Below are positions 34,844-43,519 of a stretch of 64,000 nt of DNA, piece after piece. Each line of letters begins with the position of its first letter. Position 1 is the first letter of the stretch. A model generated the notes under the pieces. It was not told where the DNA came from. It saw only the letters and a program-made list of their open reading frames with translations, and did not search any database. The stretch is from Nocardioides silvaticus (GTDB taxonomy: Bacteria; Actinomycetota; Actinomycetes; Propionibacteriales; Nocardioidaceae): NCBI RefSeq assembly GCF_003160695.1, contig NZ_QGDD01000011.1, positions 89,365 through 153,364 of the forward strand. Reading direction: 5' to 3'. A program made the translations under genes and the position numbers.

Positions 34844-35908
34844 TCAGCAGGTGGCGAACAGCACCGGCCCGGTGGCCATGTCGGACATGACGTAGGTGCT
34901 GGGTTGGGGGTCGAGGGGGAGTACGACGACCGTTCCGTCGGCGGTGACCTCGCCGAGGGCGAAGAGGTCGGGGAAGGCGCCGCCCTGGCCGGGGGCGGGT
35001 CCGGCGGCGAGCTGGGAGCGGGTGTCGGCGTTGGTGCGGGCCTGGTCCTCGGTCTCGAACGACATCGCCACGCGCACGTCCCCGCCCGGCAGGGCGGCGA
35101 TGGCGTAGGCGCGGTAGGGGTGGATGTCGCCGGCCTGGGCGACCAGCTCGGCGCCGCGGGTGCGGTCGGCGTCGGAGGCCTGGGTCATGGAGAGCGCGAC
35201 GCAGGCGTAGTCGGCGGCGTAGATCGACGCGGCCAGGGCGCCCTCCTCGGCGTCGGCCACCTCGGCGATGCCGTCGTCGAGGCCGGTGCCGCGCTGGTCG
35301 TCGCGCCAGGTCTCGAGAGTCGCGCTCTGGTCGCTCCCGGCGAGCACCCGGCGGTCGCGGTCGATGGTGATGAACGCGAGCTCCTGGGAGACGCCGCCGA
35401 TCGTGGCCAGCAGGTCCGGGCCGCCGATCCAGACGTCGTCGTCGAGGCTGGGCTTCTGGTAGCCGAGCTCCTCCAGCTGGTCCTCGACCCGGTCGAGGTC
35501 GAGCGAGTCGGGCAGCCCGACGATCACGATGGCGCCCTCCTCGCTCTGCGCGAACAGCTCCCAGTCGACCGTGGCGGGGGAGAAGCCGAAGTCGGTCTGC
35601 AGCGTCGGCGCGGAGGAGACCAGGGCCGACGGGGAGATGACGTCGGCGTCGAAGCCGTCGCTCAGGAACTCCTCGACGTCCTCGGTCGGCGAGGCCGCGG
35701 ACAGGTCGGCGTCCAGCTCCTCGCGGATGCCGGACCAGTCGATCCAGCCGATGCGGGCGCTCGCCTCCGGGGCCATCCCGACGGCGCGCGCGAGCCGCCC
35801 GGGACCGTCCTCGTCGTCGCGCGACGTGACGAACCAGACGACGCCACCTGCCACCAGGAGGAGGACGACGGCGCCGATGACCAGCAGGTGACGACGCGAC
35901 ATCGACAT
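34844..35908 (-). CDS. Membrane-anchored protein of unknown function (DUF3352-like)
   Basis: This is a 354-residue protein with one N-terminal membrane helix (LLVIGAVVLLLVAGGVVWFV) and a large outside domain. The domain has VDWELFAQSEEGAIVIVGLP, WIGGPDLLATIG, a GSDQSATLETW motif and a repeated AAxYACVALSM / AYAIAALPGGDV pattern that looks like a duplicated ferredoxin-like or DUF3352-type unit. The function is unknown. GAGGAGAG precedes the ATG at 35908. It is divergent from mutT1 with a 46-bp spacer and convergent with the nuclease-like gene across repeat copy 3. Confidence 0.65.
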   Translation of the reverse strand: MSMSRRHLLVIGAVVLLLVAGGVVWFVTSRDDEDGPGRLARAVGMAPEASARIGWIDWSGIREELDADLSAASPTEDVEEFLSDGFDADVISPSALVSSAPTLQTDFGFSPATVDWELFAQSEEGAIVIVGLPDSLDLDRVEDQLEELGYQKPSLDDDVWIGGPDLLATIGGVSQELAFITIDRDRRVLAGSDQSATLETWRDDQRGTGLDDGIAEVADAEEGALAASIYAADYACVALSMTQASDADRTRGAELVAQAGDIHPYRAYAIAALPGGDVRVAMSFETEDQARTNADTRSQLAAGPAPGQGGAFPDLFALGEVTADGTVVVLPLDPQPSTYVMSDMATGPVLFATC

Positions 35909-35954
35909 GGAGTCGACTCTCCTCTCGGGGCGGACAAGGTGTGACACTAACGCC

Positions 35955-36842
35955 GTGCCCACGTCGAAGCCCGCGACGCCCCCGGACATCCGCGCCGCCG
36001 GCGTGGTCACGTTCCGGCCGGGCCGCGAGGTCCTGCTCGTCCACCGGCCGAAGTACGACGACTGGTCGTTCCCCAAGGGCAAGCTCGAGCGCTGGGAGCA
36101 CCCGGCCGCCGCCGCGGTCCGCGAGGTCGCCGAGGAGACCGGGCTGCACGTGCGGCTGGGCCCGCCGCTGACCTCGCAGCGCTACCGCACCGGCCGCCGG
36201 ATGAAGACCGTCCAGTACTGGACCGGCCGCGTCGTCGGTGACGACGACGTCAGCCTCTACCGGCCCAACGACGAGATCGACCAGGTCGCCTGGGTGCGCC
36301 TCGACAAGGCCGAGGCGATGCTCACCTACCCCTACGACCGCGAGACCCTCGCCGAGGCGGCCGCCGTACGACGACGCACCCACGCCGTGGTCGTGCTCCG
36401 CCACGCGCAGGCCCGGTCCCGCAAGGCGTGGCGCGCCGACGACGCGCTGCGACCGCTCCTCAAGAGCGGCCTCACCGACGCCCAGCGCCTGGTCCCCCTG
36501 CTCGCGGCGTACGACGTCGACCGCGTCGTGTCCTCCACCAGCACCCGCTGTGTGCAGACCGTCGCGCCGTACGCCGACGTCGCCGACCGCGAGATCGACA
36601 CCCGCCGCCGGCTCAGCGAGGAGCACGTCTCGGAGAAGGGCGTGCAGAAGGTGCTCGACCAGCTGCTCGACCACGACCGGGGCGGGGTCATCTGCACCCA
36701 CCGCCCCGTCCTCCCCACCGTGTACGACGCGCTCGGGCTCCGTCCCGCCGAGCAGGGTGAGGAGCTGGCACCCGCCGAGCTGCTCGTCCTGCACGTGCGC
36801 AAGGCCGGCATCGTCTCCGTGGAGCGCCACGCGGTCGGATAA
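35955..36842 (+). CDS. mutT1: MutT1-type Nudix hydrolase fused to histidine phosphatase
   Basis: This is a 295-residue protein of two domains. The N-terminal Nudix domain has the Nudix box GKLERWEHPAAAAVREVAEE near residue 37. The C-terminal histidine-phosphatase-like domain has RHAQARSR near residue 147 in place of the classic RHG. This two-domain layout matches mycobacterial MutT1, which hydrolyses 8-oxo-GTP and diadenosine polyphosphates. Its presence close to ppk1 is also conserved with mycobacteria (Rv2985 beside Rv2984). The GTG at 35955 is the first start after the divergent gene's promoter region. The RHG-to-RHA change may affect the phosphatase part. Confidence 0.88.
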   Translation: MPTSKPATPPDIRAAGVVTFRPGREVLLVHRPKYDDWSFPKGKLERWEHPAAAAVREVAEETGLHVRLGPPLTSQRYRTGRRMKTVQYWTGRVVGDDDVSLYRPNDEIDQVAWVRLDKAEAMLTYPYDRETLAEAAAVRRRTHAVVVLRHAQARSRKAWRADDALRPLLKSGLTDAQRLVPLLAAYDVDRVVSSTSTRCVQTVAPYADVADREIDTRRRLSEEHVSEKGVQKVLDQLLDHDRGGVICTHRPVLPTVYDALGLRPAEQGEELAPAELLVLHVRKAGIVSVERHAVG

Positions 36843-36852
36843 GTACCCGACT

Positions 36853-36907
36853 GTTCACCTCTCGTTCAGCCGCGTCCGGACCTTGCGTTACCGGTGCTCC
36901 CTAGCGT
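36853..36907 (+). promoter_or_regulatory. PHO box and promoter of pstS
   Basis: Two 11-bp direct units, GTTCACCTCTC (36853-36863) and GTTCAGCCGCG (36864-36874), match the actinobacterial PHO-box pattern GKTCAYYYRSG at 8 and 10 of 11 positions. TAGCGT at 36902-36907 is the likely -10. This indicates activation by PhoP when phosphate is low. It starts 10 bp after mutT1. Confidence 0.8.
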
Positions 36908-36976
36908 CCGGGACGTCAAGGAACAACTACACGGGGGGCGACGTGCGATGCCCCTCAGTCCCGAGAGGCAGAACTC

Positions 36977-38098
36977 TTGAACGTCACTCCCATCCGACGG
37001 GCGCTGGTCCCCGGCGTCGCGGCGCTGGCCCTCCTCCTCTCCGCCTGTGGCGGCGACGCCGAGGGCGACAGCGGTGACGGCGGCGACGCCGCCGACCTGG
37101 CCAACCTGTCCGGCGAGGTCGCCGGCGGCGGCGCCTCGTCCCAGGAGGCAGCACAGCTGGCGTGGATCGCCGGCTTCACCACCGTGGCTCCCGAGGCCAC
37201 CGTCACCTACGACCCGGTCGGCTCCGGCGGCGGCCGCGAGAGCTTCATCTCCGGCGCCTTCGCGTTCGCGGGCTCGGACTCCTACCTCACCGACGAGGAG
37301 GGCGAGCTGACCTCCGCGACCGAGCGGTGCGGCGGCGAGGCGCCCATCCAGATCCCGAACTACATCAGCCCGATCGCGATCATCCACAACGTCGAGGGCG
37401 TCGACGACCTGAACCTCTCCCCGGAGGCGCTGGCGGGCATCTTCGCCGGCAAGATCACGAAGTGGGACGACCCGGCGATCGCCGCGACGAACGAGGGCGT
37501 GTCCCTCCCGTCGGCGGCCATCGACGCCGTGCACCGGTCCGACGAGTCGGGCACCACCGAGAACTTCACCGACTACCTCGACGCGGTCGCGGCGACCCAG
37601 TGGGACGCCGGTGTCGTGGAGACCTGGCCGGAGGAGTACGGCGGCCAGGGTGCCCAGGGCACGTCCGGGGTCGTCGACGCGGTCACCAGCGGCACCAACT
37701 CGATCGGCTACGCCGACGCCTCGCAGGCCGGTGACCTCGCTGTCGCGAACATCGGCGTCGGTGAGGAGTTCGTGGCGCCGACGCCGGACGCGGCGGCCAA
37801 GATCCTCGAGGTCTCGCCCCCGGCCGAGGGAGCGTCCGACACCGCGCTGATCTTCGACCTCGACCACACCACGGCCGAGGCCGGCACCTACCCGATCGTG
37901 CTGACGTCGTACCTCATCGCCTGCCAGACCTACAGCGGTGACGAGGCGGCGGCCGGCGAGCTCGCGAAGGGCTACCTCTCCTACATCGTGAGCGCGGAGG
38001 GCCAGCAGTTCGGCGCCGACGAAGCGGGCTCCGCACCGCTGAGCGACGAGCTCTCGAGCCAGGTCCAGGACGTCGTCGAGGGCATCACCGTCGAGTGA
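36977..38098 (+). CDS. pstS: Phosphate ABC transporter substrate-binding lipoprotein PstS
   Basis: This is a 373-residue phosphate-binding protein. The signal sequence ends in a lipobox (LLLSACGG, Cys about 24). Binding-site features are GGGASSQEAAQLAW near residue 52, VGSGGGRESFISGAFAFAGSD near 77, PNYISPIAIIHN, and HRSDESGTTENFTDYL near 193, where Arg/Ser/Asp contact phosphate in the family. The start is TTG at 36977. A PHO box and -10 lie upstream, and a GC-rich hairpin follows the stop. Confidence 0.95.
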   Translation: MNVTPIRRALVPGVAALALLLSACGGDAEGDSGDGGDAADLANLSGEVAGGGASSQEAAQLAWIAGFTTVAPEATVTYDPVGSGGGRESFISGAFAFAGSDSYLTDEEGELTSATERCGGEAPIQIPNYISPIAIIHNVEGVDDLNLSPEALAGIFAGKITKWDDPAIAATNEGVSLPSAAIDAVHRSDESGTTENFTDYLDAVAATQWDAGVVETWPEEYGGQGAQGTSGVVDAVTSGTNSIGYADASQAGDLAVANIGVGEEFVAPTPDAAAKILEVSPPAEGASDTALIFDLDHTTAEAGTYPIVLTSYLIACQTYSGDEAAAGELAKGYLSYIVSAEGQQFGADEAGSAPLSDELSSQVQDVVEGITVE

Positions 38099-38114
38099 TC
38101 ACGGACGGACCTCG

Positions 38115-38152
38115 GAGGTGGCCCGGGACGTTGACCCGGCCCGGGCCGCCTC
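38115..38152 (+). promoter_or_regulatory. Intercistronic hairpin between pstS and pstC
   Basis: There is a 13-bp stem with one G-T pair (arms 38115-38127 and 38140-38152) and a 12-nt loop, directly after pstS. No T-run follows, so it is more likely a stabiliser or attenuator that keeps pstS message above that of the permeases than a full terminator. Confidence 0.6.
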
Positions 38153-38176
38153 TCTCCTCCGGCTGAAGAGAAGGAA

Positions 38177-39133
38177 ATGACCGACACCACCACCGACCAG
38201 CCTCCGCGGCTGGACGACTCCGGCAGCAGGGCGACGCGCGCCGGCGACTCGATCTTCTCGGGACTCGCCAGCGCGGCGGGCCTGACCATCCTGCTGGCAC
38301 TGGCCGGCGTGGCTCTCTTCCTCGTCATCGAGGGTGCGCCGGCGTTCACGGCGTCCGGCGAGTCGGCGTACGGCAAGGACAACATCGTCGTCTACGTCTG
38401 GCCGCTGCTCTACGGCACGCTGCTGGCGGCGGTGCTGGCGATGGTCATCGTGACGCCGCTGGCCGTCGGCCTGGCGCTCGTCATCTCGCACTACGCACCG
38501 CGACGGGTCGGCACCTACCTCGGCTACCTGATCGACCTGCTGGCCGCGGTCCCGTCGGTCGTCTACGGCCTGTGGGGGCGGGTCGTGCTGGCGCCGGCGC
38601 TGCTGCCCCTCTACCTGTGGCTGTCGGACAACCTGGGGTGGATCCCGTTCTTCGACGGCGGCGAGAGTGGCCCGACCCACGGCCGCACGATCTTCACCGC
38701 CGGCATCGTGCTCGCGGTGATGGCGCTGCCGATCGTCACCGCCATCTGCCGGGAGGTCTTCATCCAGACCCCCCGGATCCACGAGGAAGCCGCGCTCGCC
38801 CTGGGCGCCACCAAGTGGGAGATGATCCGGATGACCGTCTTCCCCTATGCGCGGTCCGGTGTCATCTCCGCCGTGCTGCTCGGGCTGGGCCGGGCACTCG
38901 GCGAGACGATGGCCGTCGCCATGGTGCTCTCCGGCGCGGGGATCATCACGATCGACCTCATCGGCACCCAGAACCCGTCGACGATCGCCGCGAACATCGC
39001 CCTCAACTTCGGCAACGCGTCCGGCTCCAAGATCAACACACTGATCTTCAGCGGGCTGGTGCTCTTCGTCGTCTCCTTCGCTGTCAACTTCGTCGGCCGC
39101 TGGATCGCCTCCCGCGGAGAGGTCAAGGGGTGA
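38177..39133 (+). CDS. pstC: Phosphate ABC transporter permease PstC
   Basis: This is a 318-residue permease with six membrane helices. It shows DLLAAVPSVVYGLWG, the EAA loop EEAALALGATKWEMIRMTVF near residue 205 (contact with PstB) and LGRALGETMAVAMVLSGA. AGAGAAGGAAATGA gives a good ribosome site before the ATG. It overlaps pstA by 4 bp. Confidence 0.95.
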   Translation: MTDTTTDQPPRLDDSGSRATRAGDSIFSGLASAAGLTILLALAGVALFLVIEGAPAFTASGESAYGKDNIVVYVWPLLYGTLLAAVLAMVIVTPLAVGLALVISHYAPRRVGTYLGYLIDLLAAVPSVVYGLWGRVVLAPALLPLYLWLSDNLGWIPFFDGGESGPTHGRTIFTAGIVLAVMALPIVTAICREVFIQTPRIHEEAALALGATKWEMIRMTVFPYARSGVISAVLLGLGRALGETMAVAMVLSGAGIITIDLIGTQNPSTIAANIALNFGNASGSKINTLIFSGLVLFVVSFAVNFVGRWIASRGEVKG

Positions 39134-40233
39134 CGCACATGACCGAGCTGCTCGAGCCGGAAGCGCCCGTACGGCGCCCCATCCCCCTCCAGGCCCCCCA
39201 GCTCCCGCGGTGGGCGCCGCCCGTGGCGCTGTTCCTGTCCCTCGCGGCAGCCGGGCTGGTCGGGCTGCTGCTCGGCTGGGGCCCGGCCGGGATCGCGGTC
39301 GTGGCCTGGGTGCTGTTCCTCGTCGGTTTCACCGGCTGGGCGCAGGCCATCGAGGGTCGGCGCAAGGCGGTCGACCGGATGTTCGCGACCCTGATCTGGT
39401 CGACGTTCGTCATCGCCATGGTCCCGCTGGTCAGCGTGACCTGGGAGGTCGTCAGCAAGGGACACGGCATCATCGGCGCCGACTTCTTCGCCAACGACAT
39501 GCGCGGCGTGCTCGGCGAGACGAACATCGTGACCGGCGAGCCCGGGGGCATCAAGCACGCCCTCGTCGGCACGCTGATGATCACCCTGACCGCCACCGCG
39601 ATGGCGGTGCCGGTGGGCGTGATGGCCGCGATCTACCTGGTCGAGTACGGCAAGCGCACGCGGTTCGCCCGCACGATCACCTTCCTCGTCGACGTCATGA
39701 CCGGCATCCCCTCCATCGTCGCGGGGCTGTTCGCCTTCTCGCTGCTCACGCTGATCTTCGGGGCCGCCTACCGCTCCGGGTTCGGTGGCTCGGTGGCGCT
39801 GGCGGTGATCATGGTGCCGATCGTGGTCAGGGCGACCGAGGAGATGCTCAAGCTGGTGCCGGACGAGCTCCGCGAGGCGTCGTACGCCCTCGGCGTGCCG
39901 AAGTGGCGCACGATCGTCAAGGTGGTCCTCCCGACCGCGTTCGGCGGCATCGCCACCGGCGTCACCCTCGCGGTCGCCCGGGTGGCGGGGGAGACGGCCC
40001 CGCTCCTCATCATCGCCGGCAGCACGACGGTCGCGAACTGGAACGTCTTCGAGGGCCGGATGATGACCCTCCCGGTCTTCATCTACTCGTCGGTGACGAC
40101 GGGTGGCAAGTACGCCGCCGAGCAGGAGGCCCGCGCGTGGGGAGCCGCGCTCGTCCTCGTCGTGATCGTGATGTCCCTCAACCTCCTCGCCCGCCTGCTC
40201 GGGAAGATCTTCAGCCCCAAGACCGGCCGCTGA
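39130..40233 (+). CDS. pstA: Phosphate ABC transporter permease PstA
   Basis: This is a 367-residue permease. The N-terminal 130 residues include two extra membrane helices before the PstA core, then MTGIPSIVAGLFAFSLL, the EAA loop PDELREASYALGVPKWRTI near residue 246, and VARVAGETAPLLIIAGS. It starts in GTGA overlapping the pstC stop, with an ATG three codons later as alternative. The extended N-terminus is longer than in E. coli PstA. Confidence 0.94.
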   Translation: MTHMTELLEPEAPVRRPIPLQAPQLPRWAPPVALFLSLAAAGLVGLLLGWGPAGIAVVAWVLFLVGFTGWAQAIEGRRKAVDRMFATLIWSTFVIAMVPLVSVTWEVVSKGHGIIGADFFANDMRGVLGETNIVTGEPGGIKHALVGTLMITLTATAMAVPVGVMAAIYLVEYGKRTRFARTITFLVDVMTGIPSIVAGLFAFSLLTLIFGAAYRSGFGGSVALAVIMVPIVVRATEEMLKLVPDELREASYALGVPKWRTIVKVVLPTAFGGIATGVTLAVARVAGETAPLLIIAGSTTVANWNVFEGRMMTLPVFIYSSVTTGGKYAAEQEARAWGAALVLVVIVMSLNLLARLLGKIFSPKTGR

Positions 40234-40253
40234 CGCGACCCAAGGAAAGAGAA

Positions 40254-41033
40254 ATGGCCAAGAGCATCGACGTCTCCGACGTCAACATCTACTACGGCGA
40301 CTTCCTCGCCGTCGAAGGCGTCAACATGTCCATCCGGGCGCGCTCGGTCACGGCGTTCATCGGCCCCTCCGGCTGCGGCAAGTCGACCTTCCTGCGGTCG
40401 CTCAACCGCATGCACGAGGTGATCCCCGGCGCGCGCGTCGAGGGGAAGATCGTCGTCGACGCCCAGGACCTCTACGCGCCGGGCGTCGACCCGGTGGCGG
40501 TACGTCGCCAGATCGGCATGGTCTTCCAGCGGCCGAACCCGTTCCCGACGATGTCGATCTACGACAACGTCCTCGCCGGCAACCGCCTCAACTCCAAGAA
40601 GATGAAGAAGTCCGAGGCCGACGACATCGTCGAGAAGTCGCTGCGGGGCGCCAACCTCTGGACCGAGGTCAAGGACCGGCTCGGGAAGCCGGGCATGGGC
40701 CTCTCCGGCGGCCAGCAGCAGCGCCTCTGCATCGCCCGGGCGATCGCCGTCGAGCCGCAGGTGCTGCTGATGGACGAGCCGTGCTCCGCGCTGGACCCGA
40801 TCTCCACCTCCGCGATCGAGGACCTGATCCACGAGCTCAAGTCCGAGTACACGATCGTCATCGTCACCCACAACATGCAGCAGGCGGCGCGGGTCTCCGA
40901 CGAGACCGGGTTCTTCAACCTGAAGGCGACGGGCGAGCCCGGGCACCTCGTCGAGTTCAACCCGACCGCCAAGATGTTCGCCAACCCGGACAACGCGGCG
41001 ACCGAGGCCTACATCTCGGGCCGCTTCGGCTGA
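40254..41033 (+). CDS. pstB: Phosphate ABC transporter ATPase PstB
   Basis: This is a 259-residue ATPase. Walker A is GPSGCGKST near residue 37; then VFQRPNPFPTMSIYDNV (the family-specific Q-loop segment), signature GLSGGQQQRLCIARAIA, Walker B VLLMDEPCSALDP, and the switch His in VTHNMQQAARVSD. AAGGAAAGAGAA gives the ribosome site. The orphan regulator follows 7 bp downstream. No phoU gene follows directly; the DUF47 protein is further down. Confidence 0.97.
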   Translation: MAKSIDVSDVNIYYGDFLAVEGVNMSIRARSVTAFIGPSGCGKSTFLRSLNRMHEVIPGARVEGKIVVDAQDLYAPGVDPVAVRRQIGMVFQRPNPFPTMSIYDNVLAGNRLNSKKMKKSEADDIVEKSLRGANLWTEVKDRLGKPGMGLSGGQQQRLCIARAIAVEPQVLLMDEPCSALDPISTSAIEDLIHELKSEYTIVIVTHNMQQAARVSDETGFFNLKATGEPGHLVEFNPTAKMFANPDNAATEAYISGRFG

Positions 41034-41040
41034 GCCGGGG

Positions 41041-41757
41041 ATGGTCTCGCCTCGGGAGCAGACCGTCCGCAGCTACCTCCACCGCTGGGCCGAGACGGCC
41101 GGGGCGCAGCTGCTGGTCGTGGACCCCGGCACCGACGACTGCGGCCTCAGCGACGGCATGGCCGGCCGCGGGGTGCACGTCACGTGGGTGCCGACGACGG
41201 TCGAGGGCCTGATCGCCTACGGGCGGCTGGACCCGCAGGCCGTCGTCGTGTCACCGGCCGCGCCGGGTGTGCCGGCCACCGAGTTCGTGACCGCGATCCG
41301 CGGGCACGGTTCGCCGTACGTCGTCGCGGCGCTCGAGCCGCAGCACGCGGCCGACGTCGGCCGGATGATGCTCGCCGGCGCCAGCGCCGTGGTCGAGCGG
41401 CCCTACTCCCCCGACCACCTGTGGCAGCTGCTGGTCCACTCCTCCCGGTCGCTCGAGCAGCACGCGCGGGTCTCGGTGGGCCCGATCGAGCTCGACGCGG
41501 CGGCCTACCGCGTGCGCATCGACGGGGAGCGGATCGCGGACCTGCCGCTGAAGGAGTTCGAGCTGCTCCGGGCGCTGCTGCTCCGGGCGCCCGGCATCGT
41601 CAGCGACGCCGAGCTGCGCGACGCGCTGTGGGGGTCCGACGAGCGCCGCCCCAGCGGTAGCACGATCGCCATGCACGTCACCCGGCTGCGACGACGGCTC
41701 GGCGACGCCGGCGACGTACGACGGATCCGGGGCCGGGGCTACTCGCTGTCGGTCTGA
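41041..41757 (+). CDS. OmpR/PhoB-type winged-helix regulator with degenerate receiver-like domain
   Basis: This is a 238-residue protein. The C-terminal DNA-binding domain is clear: ELDAAAYRVRIDGERI, LPLKEFELLRALLLRAPGIVSD, and MHVTRLRRRLG with RRIRGRGYSLSV at the end. The N-terminal 130 residues look like a receiver-type fold (LLVVDPGTDDCG, AVVVSPAAPGVPATEF, LAGASAVVERPYSPDHL). They lack the clean acidic pocket and conserved Lys of phosphorylated receivers, so it is probably an orphan, non-phosphorylated regulator. It lies 7 bp after pstB and is likely part of phosphate control; that is inference. Confidence 0.85.
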   Translation: MVSPREQTVRSYLHRWAETAGAQLLVVDPGTDDCGLSDGMAGRGVHVTWVPTTVEGLIAYGRLDPQAVVVSPAAPGVPATEFVTAIRGHGSPYVVAALEPQHAADVGRMMLAGASAVVERPYSPDHLWQLLVHSSRSLEQHARVSVGPIELDAAAYRVRIDGERIADLPLKEFELLRALLLRAPGIVSDAELRDALWGSDERRPSGSTIAMHVTRLRRRLGDAGDVRRIRGRGYSLSV

Positions 41758-41771
41758 TCCCCTGTGCAGCC

Positions 41772-42785
41772 TTAGAGACGGGTGATCCCGTGGAGGATCC
41801 AGTAGCTGACGGCCGCCACCGAGGCTGCCATCGGGAAGGTCAGGACCCAAGCGGTGAGGATGGTCCGCGCGACGCCCCAGCGGACCGCGGAGAGCCGCTT
41901 CGTGGCACCGACGCCCATCACCGCCGAGGTGATCGTGTGCGTGGTCGAGATCGGGGCCTCGTAGACGTAGGCCGTCGTGTAGAGGACCGACGCTGCGACC
42001 GACTCGGCGGCGAAGCCCTGCGGGGGCTCCAGGTGGATGATGCGGCGGCCGAGTGTGCGCATGATGCGCCAGCCGCCGGCCCAGGTGCCGAGCGAGATCG
42101 CGGCAGCCGCGGCGAAGATGACCCACAGCGGCAGCTCGCCGCCGTCCGCCTCGCTCGCGGCGTAGCCGCCGGTGACGAGGGCCAGGAAGATCACGCCCAT
42201 CGTCTTCTGGGCGTCCTGGAGGCCGTGGCCGAGGGCCATCGCCGCGGCGGAGATCGTCTGCGCGATCCGGAAGCCGCGGTTGGCCTTGTGCGGGTTGGCC
42301 TTCCGGAAGATCCACAGCACGGCCAGCATCACGACGAATCCCGCTGCGAACGCGAAGATCGGGGAGAGGAACATCGGGATGACGACCTTCTCCAGCACCG
42401 TGCTCCACGAGACCGTCACGCCGCCCGCGATCGCCGACCCCACCAGGCCGCCGATGAGCGCGTGGGACGACGACGAGGGGAGCCCGAAGTACCAGGTGAT
42501 CAGGTTCCAGGCGATCGCCCCGAGGAGCCCTGCCATCACGATGATCAGGCCGTGGTTGTTCTCCGGTGGCGAGATCGTGTCGCTGACGGTGTGGGCGACC
42601 TTCTGGCCGAGGAAGGCGCCGACGAAGTTCATGACGGCGGCGAGCGCGAGCGCGATCCTGGGGGTGAGCGCGCGGGTCGACACCGAGGTGGCGATCGCGT
42701 TCGCAGCGTCGTGGAACCCGTTCGTGTAGTCGAAGACGAGCGCGACGACGACGACCGCGATCACGATCGCGAGGGTGACGGTCAC
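41772..42785 (-). CDS. pit: Low-affinity inorganic phosphate transporter (PiT family)
   Basis: This is a 337-residue secondary transporter with about ten helices. The PiT signature DYTNGFHDAANAIAT occurs at residues 19-33 and again, in altered form, in the second half (GVGATKRLSAVRWGVAR with the nearby TTHTITSA). NAIAWNLITWYFGLPSSSSHALIGG-type sequence is in the middle. It co-transports phosphate with a metal or protons. It starts 16 bp after the DUF47 gene, a common pairing in which the DUF47 partner supports or controls the transporter. Confidence 0.94.
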   Translation of the reverse strand: MTVTLAIVIAVVVVALVFDYTNGFHDAANAIATSVSTRALTPRIALALAAVMNFVGAFLGQKVAHTVSDTISPPENNHGLIIVMAGLLGAIAWNLITWYFGLPSSSSHALIGGLVGSAIAGGVTVSWSTVLEKVVIPMFLSPIFAFAAGFVVMLAVLWIFRKANPHKANRGFRIAQTISAAAMALGHGLQDAQKTMGVIFLALVTGGYAASEADGGELPLWVIFAAAAAISLGTWAGGWRIMRTLGRRIIHLEPPQGFAAESVAASVLYTTAYVYEAPISTTHTITSAVMGVGATKRLSAVRWGVARTILTAWVLTFPMAASVAAVSYWILHGITRL

Positions 42786-42801
42786 GGGAGGAGAACCTCG
42801 G

Positions 42802-43419
42802 TCAGCTTTCCTTGACGGCGATCTGCTCGACGATGTTGGCCACCTTCTCGAAGGCGTCGATGGCCCCCTCCAGCGACTCCGCGACGTCCTTGAGCTTCAA
42901 CACCTCGATGGTCTTGTAGTCGCCGGAGAACAGGTTGGCCAGCATCCGTCGGTGGTTCTTGTCACCAGCGTTCTCGAGCCGGTTGATCTCGATCCAGTAG
43001 TCCTCGAGGGACTGCATCGACTGGAGCCGGGGCATCGCCTCCGCCGTGAGCTCGGCGCAGCGCTGGATGACGGTGACCTGCTCGGAGAGCTCCGCCGGCA
43101 GCATGCCGACCTCGTAGAGGAGCACCAGGTCCACAGCCTCGTCCATCATGTCCATGACGTCGTCGAGCCCCGAGCCGAGGGAGTAGATGTCCTCCCGGTC
43201 GAACGGCGTGACGAAGGTGCTGTTGACCTTCTTCACGATCGCGTGGGTGGTCTCGTCGGCGGCGTGCTCGGCCTCGCGCATGCGCTGGGCGACGTCGGCG
43301 CGGTCGGAGCTGTCGGACAGCATCTCGGCCAGGAGCTCTGCTCCGAGGACCAGGTGCTGAGCGGAGTTGGTGAAGAGGTCGTAGAAGGACGTATCGACCG
43401 GACGCAGACGCAGACGCAC
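42802..43419 (-). CDS. DUF47/PhoU-like accessory protein
   Basis: This is a 205-residue all-helical protein. It shows TSFYDLFTNSAQHLVLG at the N-terminus, EHAADETTHAIVKKVNSTFV with the acidic metal-binding signature, FDREDIYSLGSGLDDVMDMMDEA near residue 70 and HRRMLANLFSG with the second acidic set. It resembles PhoU and is typically encoded beside PiT transporters. The GTG at 43419 is chosen since GGGAG lies 5 nt before it. An ATG at 43455 is inside the -10 hexamer TAGCAT and so cannot be the start of the main transcript. Confidence 0.92.
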   Translation of the reverse strand: MRLRLRPVDTSFYDLFTNSAQHLVLGAELLAEMLSDSSDRADVAQRMREAEHAADETTHAIVKKVNSTFVTPFDREDIYSLGSGLDDVMDMMDEAVDLVLLYEVGMLPAELSEQVTVIQRCAELTAEAMPRLQSMQSLEDYWIEINRLENAGDKNHRRMLANLFSGDYKTIEVLKLKDVAESLEGAIDAFEKVANIVEQIAVKES

Positions 43420-43453
43420 GTGGACTCCCGTTGAGGCGGAGAGGAACGCCTTC

Positions 43454-43469
43454 ATGCTAGGGGGTGAAC
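43454..43469 (-). promoter_or_regulatory. Promoter and PHO-like unit before the DUF47-pit operon
   Basis: On the minus strand, GTTCACCCCCT (43469-43459) fits the PHO unit GKTCAYYYRSG at 9 of 11 positions and runs straight into TAGCAT (43459-43454), a good -10. Only one unit is clear. Confidence 0.5.
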
Positions 43470-43476
43470 GAGTCCG

Positions 43477-43500
43477 GGATGCAAACCCGGGTCCGCATCC
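43477..43500 (-). terminator. Hairpin after ppk1
   Basis: There is a 24-nt inverted repeat (GGATGC...GCATCC with ACCCGGGT inside) 20 nt past the ppk1 stop, upstream of the DUF47 promoter. There is no T-run. It probably separates the two transcripts. Confidence 0.55.
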
Positions 43501-43519
43501 GGCCGTGTGGCCTGGCGCA

